Assembly: GCA_001510575.1 (NCBI GenBank)
Contig: LNGK01000003.1
Coordinates: 797,755-861,754, forward strand
From: Knoxdaviesia capensis
Lineage: Eukaryota > Ascomycota > Sordariomycetes > Microascales > Gondwanamycetaceae
DNA: 64,000 nt
Direction of reading: 5' to 3'
Positions 57,862 through 64,000 of the stretch are shown here, in pieces. The translations under genes and the position numbers were made by a program. Within the stretch, counting starts at the first letter, position 1. The number at the start of each line of letters is the position of its first letter. The notes below the pieces were generated by a model, which was not told the origin of the DNA, did not search any database, and saw only the letters and a list, made by a program, of their open reading frames with translations.

Positions 57862-59622
57862 ATGGCTCCGGTGCGGCACTGGGCTCTGGCTGCCGCCGTT
57901 GTGCTGGCCGGCCAGGCCTTCGCTACCACGCCGCTGACCCCCGAGAACGTGGTGGCCGATATCAAGACCAACGAGTGAGTGATACATCCCGCGGGCCTGT
58001 GCTTCATACGTGTTGCCGGCCCCGCTTTGTATGCCACTTCTCACTAACACCCCCTCCCCCCCCCCCAGGCTCGAGCGTGTGCTCTGGAACCTCAACAAGA
58101 TCGGCCGCGACCACGGCTCGCGCGTGTGGTACGGCTCGGGCTACAAGGCGTCGATGGACTTCGTGCTCGAGCGCGCCGTCACGCGCTTCCACAAGCAGAT
58201 GGACACGTGGATCCAGCCGTTCATGCACTACCGCCAGGCCGAGTACGAGATTGCGGTGACCGGGCCGGCCGGCGAGTCGGTGTTCGTCAACCACATGACG
58301 TACGGCCCGTCGACGCCCGCCGAGGGCATCACGGCGGCGCTGGTCCACGCGCCGGCCGACGACGAGCTCGGCTGCGACCCGACGGCCGCCGGCTGGGCCG
58401 ACTTCGACGCCACCGGCAAGATCGTGCTGGTGCGCCGCGGCGACTGCAGCATCTACCTCAAGAACTACCTCGCCAAGGAGAAGGGCGCCGTCGCCGTCAT
58501 CCTGTACAACCAGACCCCCGGCACCGACTACTCGGTGGCCACGCTGACCATCGCCAGCATCGGCCTGACGGTGCCGATGGGCGTGATCCCGCTCGAGGTC
58601 GGCACCGCCTGGAAGGCCAGCCTGGACGCCGGCGCGGAGGTCTCGGTCAAGCTGTTCGTCAAGTCGACCGTGATCTCGGCCGAGACCTACAACATCATCA
58701 GCGAGACCAAGGAGGGCGACCCGGACAACGTCATCATGGTCGGCGCGCACTTGGACAGCGTGCTGGCCGGCCCGGGCGTCAACGACGACGGCAGCGGCAC
58801 GGCGGCCTTGCTGGAGCTGATGGGCTCGGTCAAGAAGTACAAGGGCTTCAAGCACAAGATCCGCTTTGCCTGGTGGGGCGCCGAGGAGTAAGTTGCTGTC
58901 CCTGCTGCAGGCTTTTATCGTTCCGTCGCTGGATCGCTCAACTAACGAACATACGTCGACAGGGAGGGCCTCATCGGATCGCTGTTCTACACCGCCAACC
59001 TCACCTCGAGCGAGGCCGACAAGATCCGCTACTACCTCAACCTCGACATGATCGGCTCGATCGTGCCGACCTACGGCGTGCAGATCAACACCGACGGCTT
59101 CGGCACGCTCGGCTCCGAGCTGCTGCACGACTATCTGGTGTCGGAGGGTCTCCCCGCCCAGTTCGGGTAAGTCAGCCCTGCTGCCCTGCGTCTCTAACAC
59201 CCCGTCTCACCCTTTTTCTGCTTCTTGTGGAATCCCAAGCTAACAAACCCCCCGTGTCCGCCCCCATCTGCAGCGCCTTCGGCACCAGCTCCGACTACGT
59301 CGGCTTCCGCCAGCTCGGCATCCCCAGCGCCGGCCTGTTCACCGGCGCCGGCGCGCCCATGGACCCGTGCTACCACCAGGCGTGCGACACGATCGACAAC
59401 ATCCACTGGGGCGCGCTGACCGCCAACACCAAGGCGTCGGGCTGGATGCTGGCCACGCTGGCCAACTCGCTCGAAGGCGTGCCGCCGCGCCGCACCACCT
59501 CGGTCAACGGCCGCGCGCAGGCGAACATCCGCCAGAGCTTCGTCAACTGGGCCGAGGTCATGGAGCACGCCGCCGACCACGACCACCAGTGCGGCAAGGA
59601 CGCCCCCACGGCCACCGTTTAG
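57862..59622 (+). CDS. Secreted M28 aminopeptidase with PA domain (aminopeptidase Y / Lap2-like)
   Basis: Zinc aminopeptidase that removes N-terminal residues from peptides; relatives are yeast vacuolar aminopeptidase Y and secreted leucine aminopeptidase 2 of dermatophytes and Aspergillus. Four exons (57862-57974, 58069-58887, 58963-59166, 59274-59622; introns 94, 75 and 107 bp) give 494 residues. A signal peptide (about 1-21, ending QAFA) starts the protein. A PA domain follows (around LGCDPTAAGW, KIVLVRRGDCSIYLKN). The M28 zinc ligands and catalytic residues are all visible: His in GAHLDSV (about 265), Asp in GVNDDGSGT (about 277), the Glu pair in WWGAEEEG (about 310-311), Asp in LNLDMIGS and His in CYHQACDT. 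The EE motif is split by an intron. The end is His/Asp-rich (HAADHDHQ). It is convergent with the methyltransferase gene 325 bp away. Confidence 0.95.
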
Positions 59623-59655
59623 GTGTCAGCGTGGCGGGATGTGGGGAGTGCATTG

Positions 59656-59658
<3 letters not shown>

Positions 59659-59689
<31 letters not shown>
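59659..59689. repeat. (GT)n microsatellite in the aminopeptidase 3' region
   Basis: Perfect GT dinucleotides starting 37 bases after the stop codon, within the 325-bp convergent intergenic region. Confidence 0.95.
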
Positions 59690-59694
<5 letters not shown>

Positions 59695-59947
59695 CTATAT
59701 AACGTTGCATGTGTGGATAGGCCTTCATGATCATGGCTTCATGGTACCGGTGTTTTAGAGTGCATTTAGGAAATGGAAGCATCAGGATCGTGTATACTTG
59801 CAAGTGGACTGTGCATATTAGTGACTTGTAAGAAACGAGAGAGACAACCAGCCCCGAAACGCCAAACGGAACAGACACCCACCCACCACCGACAAAATCA
59901 GACAGCCGTAGACCTCTAGACCTCTTATATACAGGAGATACCCGTTG

Positions 59948-60993
59948 TTACGAGATCCGCGTACACTCAAACTTCAGCATCCGCCGATCCTCGTCCCGCC
60001 ACGCGCGGTACCTTCGGCCCACATCGACCAACTCGGCCTCCACGCGCCACTGCGACGCGGTGTCGCCGGCCACGCGCGCCCAGAACGCCTTCCACGTGTC
60101 GACGTTGTGCCGCATGGTCATCTTGCCGTTGCCGGTCGGGTACATCTGGCCGTGCACATTGCCCATGCAGTGGCCGACGACCACGACGCCGGCCTCGCGC
60201 CGCAGCAGCCGCACCACGCGGCGCACAAACAGCGCCTGCTCGGCCTCGTCGAACAGGTGCAGCACCAGCCCGACGTGCGCCGACGTGAAGCCGTGCGCCA
60301 GCCCCGCGAGCGCGCCCGGCAGCGGCGACTCGGGCGCCGCGAGCAGGTCGGCGACCACGAACTGCGCCGCCAGCGCGCCCCGGTCGCGGAACAGCTGGTA
60401 GCCCAGCTCGACGAAGCCGCGCTCCAGCTCGATGCCGGTGATCTGCGCGCCCGGCACGCCGTCGCACACCAGCGTGCGGATGTCCTGGCCCAGGCAGCAG
60501 CCCACGTCGGCGTGGCGCGCGCTCGCGTCGCTGCGCAGCCGCGCCACAATCTGCGGGTACAGCCGCCGCTCGGAGATGTGGCTGTCGAGGAAGGCGAATT
60601 CGCCGATGCACGGGTACGGGAAGACTTCCCAGGCGTTGTCGCGCTGGGAGGGGGGAGGTGTTAGCACGTGATTGCGGAGATATCTTCACGGACGGAAGGT
60701 GCAGGTGCTCCGGGCCGGCCGGAGTGGGGTCCGGAGGCCGGGGCCTCGGCGGGGTTCGGGATCAAAGTGGAAGTCCCAAACAGATGTGTGTCATGTGCAG
60801 TAAAAGAAAACCAGAACCACGGGAAGGATTCACTTACCAGTGCTAATACATGGCGGTCGACATCTTCAGCCGGAATGCCGCTGTATTTCTCCAGCAACTC
60901 CCGGGCCGAAGTCCGCAGGTTCAGCTCCTCCGAGTACCACGGAAGGGATTTATCCTTCGATCCGATCCGGGTGACCTGGGATGTTACCGTCAT
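59948..60993 (-). CDS. SAM-dependent methyltransferase, AusD-like
   Basis: A 283-residue class I methyltransferase of the group found in fungal meroterpenoid clusters (AusD, Trt5 type) and also as stand-alone genes. Two exons (60993-60838 and 60643-59948) are separated by a 194-bp GTAAGT...CCCAG phase-0 intron. Marks include the N-terminal PWYSEELN...ARELLEKYSGIPAEDV, the exon-2 start RDNAWEVFPYPCIGEFAFL, the SAM motif HADVGCCLGQDIRTLVCDG, then GIELERGFVELGYQLFRDR and HLFDEAEQALF. The length matches AusD-like enzymes. The open frame extends five codons upstream only through a non-ATG start, so 60993 is chosen. No polyketide synthase, terpene cyclase or prenyltransferase is present in the window, so the substrate is unknown and a cluster role is not supported here. 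Confidence 0.88.
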
Positions 60994-62703
60994 TTCCGGC
61001 GGGATCAATTATTATGTGTGTATTCAGTCGTGTTTGCTGTCGGATCCGGGGACGTGAAGTCAGGTGTTCGGGTAGACACGGCTGCTGAGAACAGGAGACG
61101 AGGATGGATAAGGCGCAGAACAGAGAAATCGAAGCAGTCACAAGCTTCTGAAAGACAAAGAAGAGCAGCCCGCTGTATTTGTACTTGGCCGCCTTAGTCC
61201 GCTTCCACGGTTCGGTCCTAACAAAGAGGCCGGCTTTAGGGACCCAAAAAAACTGCCGCGCGCAACAGAACGTGATAGTGGGAGGGGAACCGGGGAAAGC
61301 TGGCCGAGCTAGGATTTGATCACCCGGAAAAAAAGCAAGCACAAGGATTCCGAGCAGCCTGGAACACACACCCAAGGTCTGGAAAACGACCAAAAAAGAA
61401 AGTGAAAGTGAAAGTGACCTGTCAGCCGGCCGTGCCCTCGCTGTCCGCGCTTAGCTGGTGGTTCCGGGGCACAAATAAGGGTTCCGTGGTGTGGAGAGCG
61501 AGAAAGGAAGCGAGTGAGATCTGAGGTGTCGCCGAGGGCTTGTTTGCTCGACTTGAGATGACCTGGCAGAGTTCCGATTGGAATCTCGCTTCTATGTACT
61601 TCTATATATTCCCCCAAAATTGTATCCACCCCCGCGCGGGGGCCTCCGCCGAATTCCCGGCTCGGGTTCCAGTGCAGTGCGTTATCCGACGCTTGGGCAC
61701 GGTCGAACCAAACAAAAGCAGCGACGAAAACCCTAAGCGACCGACCAAAATCTGGGTCCAGAAGCCGGAGATGGGATGGCCGGTACCAGAGAAGGACGCC
61801 TGCTGGTGGGAATCGGCACCCGGCAAAGAATGGCTCGGGGGAGATTGGAATGCATGGCAGACCTGCGAGATCCGCAGAGAACGGGCGGCTGTCCCGTCAA
61901 AGCCAGAACAGCTTCAACACCCTGCGGCCCATCCGCTAAACGATATCACCCATGCATAGAGCCACAGCCCGGTTCCGAACCCGCCGCCAAAAGCTTCCCT
62001 TCCCTAGGTTCGACCCCTCCGGCGCTAGCTTCGGCCTCCCCCAGATGCGGACAGCCTGTGCGTCGTTAGGGGCGACCTTCGACAAGCCCAGCCTGTCAAG
62101 TCCGGCGGGAGCGAAAGTCCCACGTTCTTCCAGTTGTCCCTAGTACCAAACCACGCCATCCTCACGTCGGATTCGCCTTCCCTGGCCCGGGTCCCGATAG
62201 TCTGTCGTTGATAGACGCGGAATGTTGCTTCACAGGTGATTCTGATCCGTTAGCCCACCCCCAGATGTGCGGGATCGTTAGGGTTGCTTAGGCTTACGGC
62301 GGCTTTGTGAGCATACGCCACACCCCACGAGACCGTTCGAACCGGCGCCGGGGGAGAGACGCATGCAGGTCTCAGGCTTGTTCGGTTCTGCACACAGCAC
62401 CAACACAAATATGCGTACCCGGTTGTGCGACGCATCGGGTGCGTCCGGGAAAGCCGTGAGCCGGGTGGTGTCTGCGATAGGGTGGATGGAGATGCCCGAA
62501 GCAGCAGATTGCACCATCGGCACAACCCAGACGATGGCGGCAGCAACGGCTACAAACAGCGGTAAACGGCAGACGGTGGATGTACTGTTCCCTTGAGTTC
62601 CAGTACGGATCTGTATGCTGGAGTGTGGACATGTACCGTGGGCTTGCTCCCCCCACGGCGTGTGTGTCTAGAGACTTGGCCGTATCCTGACGGGCTCTTT
62701 TTC

Positions 62704-62771
<68 letters not shown>

Positions 62772-63100
62772 TTTTTTTTTTTTTTTCCTTTTCTTTGGCG
62801 GCCTCGTACATGTGCAATCTGCAATGCACGAGAACCAACAGGCGGTATAACCTGTGCATGGAGGCTGCTGCATCCACACATTGATGCAGCTGGGAAGACC
62901 AGAGAGAGGGAGAAAAAATTCCTGGTCACCGCCGAGTCCCGTCTTAGACACCCACACGTCCAGAGCGGTGAAGAAGCAAAAAACGTCTACAGAACCGCCC
63001 TGCAGAATGGCGCAAATGTGGGGAGATAAAACACCTAGAGTACCGGGTACCTTAATGCTCTGCAGATATCCCACCACAGCTGCTCATGGACGACAAGTAC
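60994..63100. other. Intergenic region upstream of the methyltransferase
   Basis: No recognised gene. Telomere-like words are at 61729-61736 and 62278-62285. A long TTTC tetranucleotide run and poly-T tract lies at about 62703-62786. Frames here are short and of low complexity. Confidence 0.55.
62703..62786. repeat. (TTTC)n tetranucleotide repeat and poly-T
   Basis: About 16 TTTC units to 62770 followed by a T tract with few interruptions. The minus strand reads as a Lys/Glu/Arg-rich frame only because of this repeat. Confidence 0.95.
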
Positions 63101-63923
63101 CGCCTACACGTTGCCGGCTACGACGCCCGATAACGACTGATTAGCAGTTTTTTTTCGTTTTTTTTTTCTCTCTTTTCTTCAATTGATTATGTCAGACTAC
63201 TATTGGCCCTCTCCGCCCATTTTGTGCTTCTCTGATTGGCCCCCCGCGCGGGAAAACTGGAGTCGCGGTCTTTGGTCGCCGTGAACTGCTCGACAAGCGG
63301 GAGGCCGGAAGAGAAGAGCGTAGGAAGACTTTCGACAGCTGCTGTTTGGCTGTTCGAGCTTGTTTGTGCGGAGTGCTGCGTCCACATCTTCGACCGAGTC
63401 TCACCAAGGCTCGTCGACACGTCGAACTGTGTCCGGCCGCCGGCGTCGTGGCGCGCGGAGGCCAGCCGTGCACGCAGCAGCGAACTCTGGCGGACCTTTA
63501 GTGGTTCGCCCCGCTGACAGCATCCAAACGAAAGGATTTTCCCACCTGCAAAGGTGCAGGGCACAAACTATCCAGTCACTGCAGTCCTGCCAGTGGGCGT
63601 TCCTTCTGCTGCCGCGGCAAGGAAGGCGGCCCAGAAGAAAAAAAAAAAAAAAAAGAGGCACCCATACTGGCACACACAATTTTTTTTCCTGGCCTCGACC
63701 TGACTCTTTCTTTCTTCTTCTCTTCCATCTCTCCCTCTCTCTCTTTTTCCTCCTCCTCTCGTCTCTCTCTTACCCTCTTCGATCTTTCTTCATCATGTTG
63801 CTCTAACCCGACTCCCGCGATATCTTTTCAAGATTTCTCCCCCTCTCTTTTCTCTGGTCTTCCGTTCTCCCCCCCTCAGCACCTTTCAACCTTTGTGTTG
63901 AACTCTCTTCTCCATTAGCTGTT

Positions 63924-63971
<48 letters not shown>

Positions 63972-64000
63972 ATCGCTTCTTATGATCTGATCGTCTCCCA
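63100..64000 (+). promoter_or_regulatory. Probable promoter and CT-rich leader of a gene beyond the right edge
   Basis: From about 63.69 kb the plus strand is almost pure pyrimidine with a TC microsatellite at 63930-63968, the same composition as the leaders of the pac2-type and apsB genes. No coding start is seen before the window ends. CCAAT-type words on the minus strand (ATTGG at about 63202-63206 and 63234-63238) would fit a promoter to the left. The gene itself is outside the window. Confidence 0.45.

Noticed and set aside
62326..62360. Possible tRNA B-box (GGTTCGAACGG on the minus strand)
   Set aside because: It lacks the conserved CC at the end of the box and has no cloverleaf around it.
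62668..62929. Lys/Glu/Arg-rich frames on the minus strand
   Set aside because: Translation of the TTTC tetranucleotide repeat.

Overview
This window looks like nuclear DNA of a filamentous ascomycete (Pezizomycotina). The evidence is a set of protein families typical of that group: a Pac2-type WOPR regulator, an ApsB/Mto1-like microtubule-organising protein, a fatty-acid dioxygenase–P450 fusion, a CAP10-like GT90 enzyme and an AusD-like methyltransferase. The short GT-AG introns (about 53-194 bp, often with CTAAC-like branch sites), GC-rich third codon positions and CT-rich leaders with TATA boxes agree. I cannot name a species. Twelve genes look intact, two further loci look like decayed gene relics, and one assembly gap of 305 N lies at 15963-16267.

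Layout. Positions 1-12219 hold no recognisable gene. The last 2 kb or so of that block is pyrimidine-rich and is probably the leader and promoter of the pac2-type regulator at 12220-13548 (+). A 6-kb non-coding stretch with the gap follows, then mitochondrial glutaryl-CoA dehydrogenase (19602-21069, +), 4.6 kb without a gene, and a DUF1993 protein (25922-26446, +) with a clear TATA box and a decamer-repeat leader. At 26612-26878 (-) is a probable glutathione transferase relic. An unrecognised Ser/Arg-rich protein (29640-30281, -) carries a 12-bp minisatellite in its leader. It is followed by the 1121-residue dioxygenase/P450 (32084-35564, -), the ApsB-like coiled-coil protein (39032-43802, +), a secretory lipase relic (44451-44957, +), arginase (45571-46645, -), a GT90/CAP10-like protein (47902-49707, -), a mitochondrial transcription factor Mtf1-like protein (50012-51912, -), an NmrA-like reductase (52232-53233, -), a secreted M28 aminopeptidase (57862-59622, +) and an AusD-like methyltransferase (59948-60993, -). 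The right end, from about 63.1 kb, looks like the CT-rich leader of a gene beyond the window.

The genes do not form an obvious cluster or pathway. They mix housekeeping functions (arginase, glutaryl-CoA dehydrogenase, Mtf1), cell architecture (ApsB), development and signalling (the WOPR regulator and the oxylipin-forming enzyme) and secreted or accessory functions. I see no complete mobile element, CRISPR array, rRNA or convincing tRNA.

The most unusual features are non-coding. An 8-bp telomere-like motif (TTAGGGTT/AACCCTAA) recurs 14 times between 27 and 62 kb, mostly between genes, and once forms the stop codon and last residues of the GT90 protein. A TACTGTA/TACAGTA motif is concentrated in the first 22 kb. 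A 17-bp CATGCA array lies upstream of apsB. The unknown Ser/Arg-rich protein, with an RVxF-like N-terminus and a CxxC cluster, is the best candidate for something undescribed, but nothing here demonstrates a new system.
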